Shown here one piece after another: positions 6,903 to 13,904 of a DNA stretch of 13,961 nucleotides. This stretch comes from an uncultured Clostridia bacterium (GTDB lineage Bacteria > Bacillota > Clostridia > Oscillospirales > Ruminococcaceae), in NCBI GenBank assembly GCA_946183095.1, contig CAMHBE010000018.1:1-13961 (forward strand), given 5' to 3'. Below the pieces are notes generated by a model. The model was given only the letters and a program-made list of their open reading frames with translations, was not told where the DNA came from and searched no databases. The position numbers and the translations under genes are program-made. Numbering within the stretch: the stretch's first letter is position 1; each line of letters opens with the position of its first letter.

Positions 6903-7831
6903 TCAAAGTTCGATCTTGCCGTAGAGCGAAGTGCTCTTTTCGAGTTCAACAGTTTCCTGTGAATAGGTAACTTCCTCGGTCGGTTCGGATTGAGAACGCT
7001 TGTATTCACGCTCAAAAGATGTTGAGAAACCGGAAGACTGCTTATAGCTCCTGCCCGAGCCGAACGAACGCTTATCGCCGCGTCTTCCGCCTCTTTCGCC
7101 CCTGTCACTGCGGTTGTACTGGGGCTTGACGTTGGAGGAGATAACGACTTTTCTGAAAGGCTCCTCACCTATCGAATTGCTGAAAACGCCTTCGATCTCC
7201 GCAACTTTGCTGTGTATGATGCGGCGCTCATAAGGATTCATAGGTTCGAGAGTTACACGGCGACCCTGTTTGAGAACTCTGTGAGCGGTCTTTACCGCAA
7301 GAGTTTCGAGGGTCTCCTTTCTTTTCTCTCTGTAGCTGTTGCAGTCAACAGAGATACGGCAGTAGGAGTTTCGCCGCGTCTGCCGATAACGACACCGAGC
7401 TTGTCGCCGACGATGTCGAGAACGACTGTATCGCCGTTCTGAACGGTATTTATCGTGAAATTTTCAAGACCGAGAGCTGTGAGCACCTTTGTGAGGTATT
7501 TCTGCGCATTCCTGACTTTTTCGCTTTCGAGAACGTTCACGCTCTCATCTGCCGTTTCAACAGACTGTTCGGGCATTGCACCGTCGTCCGCGGGAACTTC
7601 ATCGGCTGCGGGAGCGGCAGGTGCAGCTGCCTCTTCCGCCTTTTCGGCAGGTGCTTCATACGGCGCGCTTGCCTTGATCCTGAACTCGCCCTTTGTGCCG
7701 AACAGCTTCTTCACGGGCTGTTCGATGATCTCAAAAGTGATGCTGTTCTCGTCGATACCGAGGGCGCGGAACTCGTTGACAGCCTGTTCCTTTGCGGCTT
7801 CCTCGGTCTTAGCCGTATATATTTTTTCCAT
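6903..7831 (-). pseudogene. khpB: khpB (jag), split by a frameshift and deletion inside the KH domain
   Basis: KhpB/Jag is an RNA-binding protein (Jag-N, KH, R3H domains) normally encoded after yidC and acting with KhpA in cell-envelope regulation. The first frame starts at ATG 7831 (AAAGGA 8 bases upstream). It encodes the Jag-N domain (about 1-55), an Ala/Glu-rich linker and the KH start GVVIGRRGET (145-154), then runs out of frame to TAA 7292. From about 7370 a different frame reads NSYCRISVDCNSYREKR and the R3H part LEPMNPYERRIIHSKVAE, ending at 6903 after an Arg/Gly-rich tail. About 17 codons between GET and SYCR, including KH helix 2, are missing. ATG 7241 has no ribosome site, so separate translation of the R3H half is unlikely. 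The split may be a real mutation or a sequence/assembly error. Confidence 0.88.
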
Positions 7832-7846
7832 TTTGCAGTTCCTTTC

Positions 7847-9265
7847 TCAGAAGTCGTCATCATCCGGCGACTCGATATATTCCTCACCGTACTTTTCTGC
7901 ATCCGCACGTCTTGCGGCTTCGAGCTTCTTCTTGTTGAGTTCTTTTATTTCTTTTTGTGTGAGTTTTGACAGGCGCTCCGTCTTTTCAACGGTATTGCCT
8001 TCTGCATCCACTGTCACTATGGTAGCACGCTGTTCCTTTGCGGCAGCCGTAGCAGCCATTTTCTCCTTAGCCTGCGCCCTTATCTTGTCGGACGGCCAGA
8101 ACCAGTACATTATCAGGCTTTGCAGTATTCCGAACAGGTACGATACCGACCAGTAGAAGCCTGCGCCGGCAGGAACGCTGAACACGATGAACAGAGAGAC
8201 GAACGGCATGGCTAAAAGCATGATCGTCATGCTCTTCTGCTGCTGTGCAAGCTCGGGGTTCTGCTTTTTCATGAGGTACTGCTGTATTATCATCTGTGCC
8301 ATAGAGAACACGAACGCTATGATCGGGATGATAATAAGCTCGTTGAATGCCCATGTCGGCTGCTTTCCGAGGTTTATGCCGAGGAAAACGATATTGTGGC
8401 TGAGCGCTTCGAGCTTGCCGGAAATAGTATCATCCACGCCCGAGTCCCTGACTATAAACGCTTTGGTAGTATCGTTCCTGTCGTAGCAGTTGAGCGCACG
8501 GAGCTCTCTGTAAAGCGAACTGTCCGCATAGTTCACGGAGATCGTCTGAAGACCCGTTCTTATGGGATCCGACAATCTGGAATTGTTGTTGTAAAGCTCC
8601 TGCAGCTTAGTATCGCCGCCCGTTTCAAAAAGCGGTGCAAGGCTTGTGATGACGCTGTCGCTCACTTCTATAGCGGGCTTGACCTTTTCGAGATCGAAGC
8701 CCTCGGGAGCTTTATTCCGGTTGTTTGTCTTGACTTTTTTACCGTCCGCATCCGTTTCCTCTTTTTCGGAGTAAGCAAGTGTGGAGGGGTCTTTGAGATA
8801 TGCAAGCACAGCGTCATAGTCGTCGGGATTTGCGAGCAGCGTCTGAGCGATATCCACCTTCTTCGCGGATGTAACGACAGCCGTGATAGTCTCCCCGCTG
8901 AAACGCTCCATGTGCGTCATGGGCTTGTAAACGACATCGATGACACCGAAGAGAATGACAAAAGTAAGTACCATCGGCAGACAGCCGCCCGTTGGATTAT
9001 AGCCCTCCTTCTGGAGTTTCATCAGCTCTTCCTGCTGCTTCTGCGGATTACTCTTGTATTTTGTCTGTATCTCACGGACTTTGGGCATATACAGCTGTGA
9101 GATCGCCGTATTCTTCTGCTGCTTGAGGTTGAGCGGGAACATTGCAGCACGCACTATGAGCGTGAACAGAATGATAGCCCAGCCGACATTCTGCACCAGC
9201 ATATAGCAGACCCACATGATATACCCGAGCGGTGTTCCGACGATAGTATATAACCAGTTTATGAT
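7847..9265 (-). CDS. yidC: YidC/OxaA/SpoIIIJ membrane protein insertase, probable non-ATG start
   Basis: Inserts and folds membrane proteins, alone or with SecYEG. Numbering is from the first ATG, at 9217. The first helix VGWAIILFTLIVRAAMFPL (11-29) carries the conserved groove Arg23. The cytoplasmic coiled region is YMPKVREIQTKYKSNPQKQQEELMKL, then GGCLPMVLTFVILFGVIDVVY (78-98). An enlarged extracytoplasmic loop spans about 100-287, then the last helices (about 292-315, 330-348, 352-374) and a charged tail of about 80 residues. Upstream of 9217 the same frame reads IINWLYTIVGTPLGYI, which fits the family N-terminus, and AAAGGG (9277-9272) lies 6 bases before ATC 9265. TGA and TAG precede it. 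No ATG, GTG or TTG exists there, so ATC 9265 or ATA 9262 is the likely start. The gene begins 22 bases after yidD. Confidence 0.93.
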   Translation of the reverse strand: MINWLYTIVGTPLGYIMWVCYMLVQNVGWAIILFTLIVRAAMFPLNLKQQKNTAISQLYMPKVREIQTKYKSNPQKQQEELMKLQKEGYNPTGGCLPMVLTFVILFGVIDVVYKPMTHMERFSGETITAVVTSAKKVDIAQTLLANPDDYDAVLAYLKDPSTLAYSEKEETDADGKKVKTNNRNKAPEGFDLEKVKPAIEVSDSVITSLAPLFETGGDTKLQELYNNNSRLSDPIRTGLQTISVNYADSSLYRELRALNCYDRNDTTKAFIVRDSGVDDTISGKLEALSHNIVFLGINLGKQPTWAFNELIIIPIIAFVFSMAQMIIQQYLMKKQNPELAQQQKSMTIMLLAMPFVSLFIVFSVPAGAGFYWSVSYLFGILQSLIMYWFWPSDKIRAQAKEKMAATAAAKEQRATIVTVDAEGNTVEKTERLSKLTQKEIKELNKKKLEAARRADAEKYGEEYIESPDDDDF

Positions 9266-9287
9266 CTATCACCCTTTATTTTTTTAG

Positions 9288-9575
9288 TTAGGTCTTTTCA
9301 GTTGTTCTTTTTTCTTTCTTTTTCATTGCGGCTTGTGCAGCCTCTGCACGGGACTGTCCCCAATATTCGGGAACGGGGTCGAATCCGCCGGCGCTGAACG
9401 GGTTGCAGCGAAGTATTCTGTTCAAAGTCAAATAACCGCCTCTGATCGCACCGAACCGTCTTATCGCGGTGATACCGTAAGCGGAACAGGTCGGATAGAA
9501 CCGGCAGCAGGGCGGCTTGAACTTTGATATTGCAGTCTGATACAGCTTTATGAGTAAGATCAGTATATACTTCAT
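9288..9575 (-). CDS. yidD: Membrane protein insertion efficiency factor YidD
   Basis: 95 residues. The small inner-face membrane-associated protein helps YidC-dependent insertion. The family signature is complete: [16 protein letters not shown] (23-38), then [24 protein letters not shown] (46-69), with an N-terminal amphipathic/hydrophobic helix and a Lys/Glu-rich tail. Its ATG overlaps the rnpA stop as ATGA, indicating translational coupling, and it lies directly before yidC. Confidence 0.96.
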   Translation of the reverse strand: MKYILILLIKLYQTAISKFKPPCCRFYPTCSAYGITAIRRFGAIRGGYLTLNRILRCNPFSAGGFDPVPEYWGQSRAEAAQAAMKKKEKRTTEKT

Positions 9576-9994
9576 TTCAAGGATTCCGGTGCGGGAGTGC
9601 GGTTTTCGGCGCTTCCCGTATCCGCAGGCTTTTCGCCTTTTCCGGTCAGCATAGGCTTCAGCTTTACTCGCATGGTGTTCAGTATCTGTGTTGACTTCAT
9701 ATCCGCTGTCTTTTCTCTCGCAACGAAAACGAAGTCGAAGCGCTTGTCGGTGCAGCAGGATATATCATGGTCAAAGAGCCTGAACGCCTCACGGATGACC
9801 CTTCTCGAACGGTTGCGTCTGACCGCGTTGCCGATCTTCTTGCCGGTGACGATACCGCATCTGTTGCGGCGGCGGCCGGTCTGTCTGAAATAGCATACAA
9901 AGCCGTAGCTTGCACAGCACGTCCCTTTTTTATAAAGGTATCGGAATTCGCGGTCATTTTTTATGGCGTAGAACCGTTTTGAAAGTTCGCCCAT
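9572..9994 (-). CDS. rnpA: Ribonuclease P protein component
   Basis: 140 residues. The protein subunit of RNase P helps the catalytic RNA cleave tRNA 5' leaders. The RNR signature [22 protein letters not shown] (51-72) is intact, and FVFVARE (88-94) fits the conserved beta strand. The C-terminus has about 20 extra low-complexity residues. Its ATG follows the rpmH stop as TGA-TA-ATG with no Shine-Dalgarno of its own, so it should be translated by coupling to rpmH. Confidence 0.96.
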   Translation of the reverse strand: MGELSKRFYAIKNDREFRYLYKKGTCCASYGFVCYFRQTGRRRNRCGIVTGKKIGNAVRRNRSRRVIREAFRLFDHDISCCTDKRFDFVFVAREKTADMKSTQILNTMRVKLKPMLTGKGEKPADTGSAENRTPAPESLK

Positions 9995-9996
9995 TA

Positions 9997-10131
9997 TCAG
10001 TATGTGAGCTGTTTTCTGCCCTTTGCGCGTCTTCTTGCGAGTACCTTGCGTCCGTTAGCCGTTCTCATTCTCTTTCTGAAGCCGTGCTCCACCTTTCTCT
10101 GACGCTTTTTAGGCTGATAAGTTCTTTTCAT
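9997..10131 (-). CDS. rpmH: 50S ribosomal protein bL34
   Basis: 44 residues, the standard length. It begins [18 protein letters not shown] and continues [22 protein letters not shown], an almost canonical bL34. A strong ribosome site GGAGGT lies 7 bases before the ATG. It heads the rpmH-rnpA-yidD-yidC-khpB operon. The upstream neighbour is an EAL-HDOD gene rather than dnaA. Confidence 0.98.
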   Translation of the reverse strand: MKRTYQPKKRQRKVEHGFRKRMRTANGRKVLARRRAKGRKQLTY

Positions 10132-10208
10132 TTCAGTTACCTCCGATATATTATTTTTCCTCTTTATTGATAGCGGGCATAGTACCCCCTACAAATAGCG
10201 ACTATATC

Positions 10209-10237
10209 ATTATAATAAAAAATTCCCCTTTTGTCAA
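10209..10237 (-). promoter_or_regulatory. Consensus sigma-A promoter of the rpmH operon
   Basis: Both hexamers are perfect: TTGACA (10237-10232), a 17-base spacer and TATAAT (10214-10209) on the minus strand. Transcription should start near 10202, leaving a leader of about 70 bases before rpmH. No DnaA-box cluster is visible in this gap, so it does not look like oriC. Confidence 0.93.
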
Positions 10238-10300
10238 GAGGAATTAAAGAATTTTAGTTACTTTTTCCGAAATTTTGGCGCTGATGCGTTCCGAAAACGT

Positions 10301-11524
10301 TCAGGACGCAAAATTCCCGTATTTCTTTACGAATTTCTGCGCATTGATATACTCGTTCGCGAGCACCTGCAGGTCGATGTTGCAGGTCTGCGAGAGCATG
10401 AGCACATTGTTCCAGTCGCCGCGCTCATAGCTGTATGACAGGAAGAAGATGTCGCCGAAAACACCGCCGCCGGTGATACCTTCTTTTATCTCCGCGGATA
10501 CAGGAAGGTCGGCAAGAGCCTTTGCAAGTGCTTCCGCGTCGCGGCTCCCGGTAACTATCGAGATAAGACCCATGAGATATACCTCGTTGCTGCGGGAACC
10601 CACACTGCCGCCTGAGTTGCGGGAGATACGCTCGCAGAAGCGCGCTCTGAACAGTGCGAGACGCAGGATCTCACCCGGCGAGTTGCGGTTGAGCCTTTGC
10701 AGACCCACGAGGTAGATCCACTCTTTGAGCCTGTCGATACCGAGCATAACGAGCGCCTGCCGCACTGTCGATACGGTGTTGCCCTTATCGGCGCAGAGCT
10801 GGTTTATGACTTTCAGCAGCTTTATGGTGAGCACCGGGTCGGTGGAGATGACAGCGGAGATATATTCGATATTGGGGTCGGGGCTGTAGAGCAGCGCGAG
10901 TATCTGCAAAAACGTCTTTATCATCGGACCGCCCGAGCGCTTGGTCTCAAGGACCGGCTTCGAGAAGAAGTCGCCGCGTATGTAGTCCACGTCAAGCTCT
11001 CTTGCGAACTCAAAATGCTCCTGCTCCTCAACGTTGTCAGCCATTGCACGCTTGCCGCGCTCGTGGCACTTTTTCACTGTATAGGCTATCTCATCCGAGT
11101 CGGAATGGATGTCGAAGCGAAGTATATCCGCGAAATTGAACAGTTCCTCGCTCTCCTCATCGTAGAGAAATCCCGAAAGAGCGATAGTATAGCCGAGGCG
11201 TTTGAGCCGCATACATTTTTGCAGACTTACCGGATCGGCGAGCATCACTGTAGGTATCTCGATAACGAGCTTATCTTTGAGGAACAGCTCATTGAAGTTG
11301 TTGTCGAGAAGAAGCGGTGAATAGCGTATATAAGCGGGTCTCTCGTCGAAAAGCGTATTCATGTTGAGCGTGATATAATCTTTTGCTTCCTGTATCTCTT
11401 CCGCGCTCACAAGTTTTTCATCGCCATTTGGATTTTTCTTGCTCTGGAAAGAGTAAAGCATTTCATACATTTCGGTTCCGCCGCTCTGGTTGAACACAGC
11501 CTGCCTTGAGATAAGAAAGCTCAT
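10301..11524 (-). CDS. EAL-HDOD (YuxH-like) signalling protein with degenerate EAL domain
   Basis: 407 residues. The N-terminal half (about 1-190) has an EAL fold outline: ISRQAVFNQ, YEMLYSF in place of ELLXR, VIEIP, and the end motif YIRGDFFSKP (181-190), normally QGYFFSKP. The EAL triplet and the metal-binding DD motif are replaced (RYSPLLL, SGFLYDEES), so c-di-GMP hydrolysis is not expected. It may bind c-di-GMP or serve as a scaffold. The C-terminal half (about 200-400) is an HDOD domain: TDPVLTIKLLKVIN, VSTVRQALVMLGIDRLKEWIYL. HDOD proteins often act in signalling or motility control; the role here is unknown. It lies 44 bases after the ABC ATPase gene, probably in the same transcript. 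The ribosome site is weak. Confidence 0.9.
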   Translation of the reverse strand: MSFLISRQAVFNQSGGTEMYEMLYSFQSKKNPNGDEKLVSAEEIQEAKDYITLNMNTLFDERPAYIRYSPLLLDNNFNELFLKDKLVIEIPTVMLADPVSLQKCMRLKRLGYTIALSGFLYDEESEELFNFADILRFDIHSDSDEIAYTVKKCHERGKRAMADNVEEQEHFEFARELDVDYIRGDFFSKPVLETKRSGGPMIKTFLQILALLYSPDPNIEYISAVISTDPVLTIKLLKVINQLCADKGNTVSTVRQALVMLGIDRLKEWIYLVGLQRLNRNSPGEILRLALFRARFCERISRNSGGSVGSRSNEVYLMGLISIVTGSRDAEALAKALADLPVSAEIKEGITGGGVFGDIFFLSYSYERGDWNNVLMLSQTCNIDLQVLANEYINAQKFVKKYGNFAS

Positions 11525-11568
11525 TTTTCCGTAACTTCTCCGTTTCTTCTGTAATTTTGCCCTTTATA

Positions 11569-12270
11569 TTACCATTCAATATTTTCAACTGGCGTGGGCA
11601 TATTATTTATCACCTCGTCGAGCACTCTGCTGTTCTTGAGGTATATAACTCTGTCCGCCATGGGGGCTATCGCCGAGTTGTGTGTGACGAGCACCACGGT
11701 CATGCCGCGCTTTCGGCAGGTGTCCTGCAAAAGTCCGAGTATCATCTTTCCCGTGTTGTAGTCGAGCGCGCCGGTAGGCTCATCGCACAGCAGCAGCTTC
11801 GGCTTTTTCGCCAGTGCTCTCGCGATCGCCACTCTCTGCTGCTCACCGCCCGACAGCTGCGCGGGGAAGTTGTCGAGCCTGTCACCGAGACCTACCTGCC
11901 TGAGTATCTCATCCGCGGGGATGAAGTCCTTGCAGGTCTGTGCGGCAAGCTCGACATTTTCTCTGGCGGTAAGGTTCTGTATCAGGTTATAGAACTGGAA
12001 GATGAACCCTATATCGTATCTTCTGTAGGTTATCAGCTCTTTTTTGCTGTATCCGGCGATATCGCAGCCGTCAACGACGATGCTTCCCTCGTCTATGGTA
12101 TCCATACCGCCCAGCATATTGAGCACAGTAGTCTTTCCCGAACCGGAAGGTCCGAGGACTATCGCGAGTTCGCCCTGCTGTATCTCGAAGGTTATACCGT
12201 CCGAAGCGTTTATGGTGATCTCGCCCATTTTGTAACGTTTATAAACGTCTTTTACCGAAACAAAGCTCAT
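11569..12270 (-). CDS. ABC transporter ATP-binding protein, MacB/LolD type
   Basis: 233 residues with all ATPase motifs: Walker [11 protein letters not shown] (39-48), Q-loop FQFYNL (91-96), signature LSGGEQQR (139-146), Walker B LLLCDEP (159-165), D-loop and H-loop His197. GALD and the overall length match the MacB/LolD/FtsE-like group, which energises FtsX-type permeases for peptide, lipid or drug export. The PTPVENIEW end is typical of Firmicutes members of this group. No permease gene is visible on either side in this window, which is unusual. It lies between fapA (37 bases upstream) and the EAL-HDOD gene. A GGAGG run sits rather far (14 bases) before the ATG. Confidence 0.93.
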   Translation of the reverse strand: MSFVSVKDVYKRYKMGEITINASDGITFEIQQGELAIVLGPSGSGKTTVLNMLGGMDTIDEGSIVVDGCDIAGYSKKELITYRRYDIGFIFQFYNLIQNLTARENVELAAQTCKDFIPADEILRQVGLGDRLDNFPAQLSGGEQQRVAIARALAKKPKLLLCDEPTGALDYNTGKMILGLLQDTCRKRGMTVVLVTHNSAIAPMADRVIYLKNSRVLDEVINNMPTPVENIEW

Positions 12271-12307
12271 CGAGAGTCAGTTCTCCTCCGTTGTCCGCGC
12301 GGCATCA

Positions 12308-13675
12308 TCACTTCATGACGATATCCTTGTCCTCGTTCATCCTTATCGTGCAGGGTCCCGACTTCTGCGCGATAACGAGCTGTGCGCTGTTGATACGCAC
12401 GGTAACGCCCGGGAACGCGGCTTTCTTGACCTTTATGCACAGGTCGTTGTTGTTTTCGATCTCCTGCTCGATATCGGCGATGCGCTCGTTCATTTCCTTG
12501 ATCTGCGCTAAATGCCCGAACTTTGCCTTTATTGAGCGGCGAAGCATCTCTTCTCTTTCGGGGGAGAGCTTTGCCACCTTTTTCTGTGCCTGCAGCGTAT
12601 CGCAGACCATTTCGAGCTGGTGGAGCTGGTTCTCATAGTCTTTCAGACCTTGTTTCAGGTCGTTCATCTCTTCCGCGAGTACGGCGATATTGCCGAGCAC
12701 TATAAGGGTGCGCACATAAGCGTCGGAGCCTATGTAGTTCGCTTCGATATTGCCGAGGCAGGTATATTTTCCGCCGACAATGACACACTTTCCGCCGGAA
12801 ACGGTCAGATCTCCGCCGCACACCACCGTGCATCCGACGAAGCTCTGCGCCTTGATACTCCCGTCGCAGTCTATGCTGGAGTTTTCGCCGAAGCTCACCT
12901 GTATGTCACCGTGGCACACGATAGTAGAGCTGACGAACCCGAGCTTTCCGGTGATATTGCCGTCGGCTTCGATAGTGGCTCCGGTAACGTTGCCCGCGAT
13001 ATATACATTTCCCTTTGAGCGGATCACGAAGCCTTCATTGACATTTCCCTGTATATTGATATCGCCTATGAAGTCTATGTTTCCGACGGACAGGTCTATA
13101 TCGCCCTTTACGGTAAGTTCCTTGTCAACTACGAAGTGATCCTTGTTCCAGCGAAGATTGCCGGCGACAGTGGACACGAGGTGCTTTCCGTCGTCGGAGA
13201 GCGCCACGCCGTTGCCGGTGGTTATCTTTGCGGGCTTGCCGGGGTACTGCGGTATCTCGATACCTCTTATATCACGTCCGGGCGAGCCGGGTGTTTCGGG
13301 GAAGATATCCGCGATGGTAACACCCTTTTCGATGTTCTGGATAAGACCGAGGTCGCGGAAATCCACGTTGCCGAACTCATCCGCCTTCATCTGTGCACCG
13401 CTCTTTCTCTCGAAGTGGTACAGGAGATAGCCGTTCTTTCCGTCAACGGGCGGTACGCCTTTTGCGACGAGCACACTCAGGCCGTTTGAGGAGAACGCGC
13501 CGTTCACCGCATCTTCATCTATATTGTATCTGATACCGTTGAGCGCGAGCTGTTCCCTGACCAGTTCCATGGATATCTCTCTTCCGCCGTTTTTCGGGGG
13601 AGTTATGGTCATACGGGCATTCATGTATTTGTCATCGACTTCGATGCTCAGGGTTCCGTCGATAGGGTCTGCCAT
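12308..13675 (-). CDS. FapA/DUF342 family polymer-forming beta-helix protein
   Basis: About 455 residues from ATG 13675 (MADPIDG); an in-frame ATG at 13684 adds three residues but has no spaced ribosome site. Numbering is from 13684. The N-terminal FapA domain spans about 7-155 (ISMELVREQLALNGIRY, PETPGSPGRDIRG). A right-handed beta-helix of GDI/GNV/GNI turns spans about 190-335. A coiled coil (about 336-412) and a short basic C-terminal strand region follow. FapA-type proteins are linked to cell-envelope assembly and polar localisation, and in Vibrio to flagellar control. The neighbouring HDOD gene suggests a signalling or surface role, but this is inference. Confidence 0.9.
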   Translation of the reverse strand: MADPIDGTLSIEVDDKYMNARMTITPPKNGGREISMELVREQLALNGIRYNIDEDAVNGAFSSNGLSVLVAKGVPPVDGKNGYLLYHFERKSGAQMKADEFGNVDFRDLGLIQNIEKGVTIADIFPETPGSPGRDIRGIEIPQYPGKPAKITTGNGVALSDDGKHLVSTVAGNLRWNKDHFVVDKELTVKGDIDLSVGNIDFIGDINIQGNVNEGFVIRSKGNVYIAGNVTGATIEADGNITGKLGFVSSTIVCHGDIQVSFGENSSIDCDGSIKAQSFVGCTVVCGGDLTVSGGKCVIVGGKYTCLGNIEANYIGSDAYVRTLIVLGNIAVLAEEMNDLKQGLKDYENQLHQLEMVCDTLQAQKKVAKLSPEREEMLRRSIKAKFGHLAQIKEMNERIADIEQEIENNNDLCIKVKKAAFPGVTVRINSAQLVIAQKSGPCTIRMNEDKDIVMK

Positions 13676-13726
13676 AGTTATCATCTCTTTTCATCAGGAT
13701 TTACACGACGCATAATACATCAATTT

Positions 13727-13735
13727 ATTATAACA
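13727..13735 (-). promoter_or_regulatory. Extended -10 promoter of the fapA operon
   Basis: TGTTATAAT on the minus strand is a perfect extended -10 (TGn plus TATAAT). The -35 position has only TAGAAT, a weak match, which extended -10 promoters tolerate. The start point would be about 36-45 bases before fapA. Confidence 0.65.
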
Positions 13736-13746
13736 CATATTTTCAA

Positions 13747-13795
13747 AAAATTCTACAATTTTCCGAATTTTTTTCATTATTTTTTGTAGAATTTT
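13747..13795. repeat. 12-bp inverted repeat at the fapA promoter
   Basis: AAAATTCTACAA (13747-13758) and TTGTAGAATTTT (13784-13795) are perfect reverse complements separated by 25 bases. The near arm covers the -35 position of the fapA promoter, so the pair could be an operator for a dimeric regulator that loops or binds both arms. Confidence 0.5.
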
Positions 13796-13823
13796 CAGCA
13801 CGATAATTGAACAATTCCACAAA

Positions 13824-13836
13824 AAAACGCCGTTTT
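13824..13836. repeat. A-tract/CGC/T-tract near-palindrome upstream of fapA
   Basis: AAAACGCCGTTTT differs by one base from AAAACGCGGTTTT (2465-2477) inside the chemotaxis gene promoter. It lies about 90 bases upstream of the fapA -10. Function unknown. Confidence 0.4.
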
Positions 13837-13857
13837 ATCCGCCGAAAACTTATGTGT

Positions 13858-13900
13858 ACCTCTAAAAACCGCTTTTTCTCTCAAATGGGTTTTTAGAGGT
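13858..13900 (-). terminator. Long hairpin after the partial upstream gene
   Basis: ACCTCTAAAAACC (13858-13870) and GGTTTTTAGAGGT (13888-13900) form a perfect 13-bp inverted repeat with a 17-base loop, starting 4 bases after the stop codon at 13905. The T run is inside the stem rather than after it, so it is either an atypical terminator or a regulatory site. Confidence 0.5.
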
Positions 13901-13904
13901 TCCC

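Noticed and set aside
9072..9272. GTG-started minus frame (66 codons) using the same ribosome site as yidC.
   Set aside because: Its product resembles nothing known, while the adjacent frame gives the YidC N-terminus. A one-base frameshift version of yidC would be needed to make it relevant.
10132..10300. Possible oriC, since rpmH often neighbours dnaA.
   Set aside because: No TTATNCACA-like boxes are seen, and the next gene is an EAL-HDOD gene rather than dnaA.
10240..10306. Terminator after the EAL-HDOD gene.
   Set aside because: Only a bulged GCGTCC/GGAACGC stem overlapping the stop codon is visible, with no T run directly after it.
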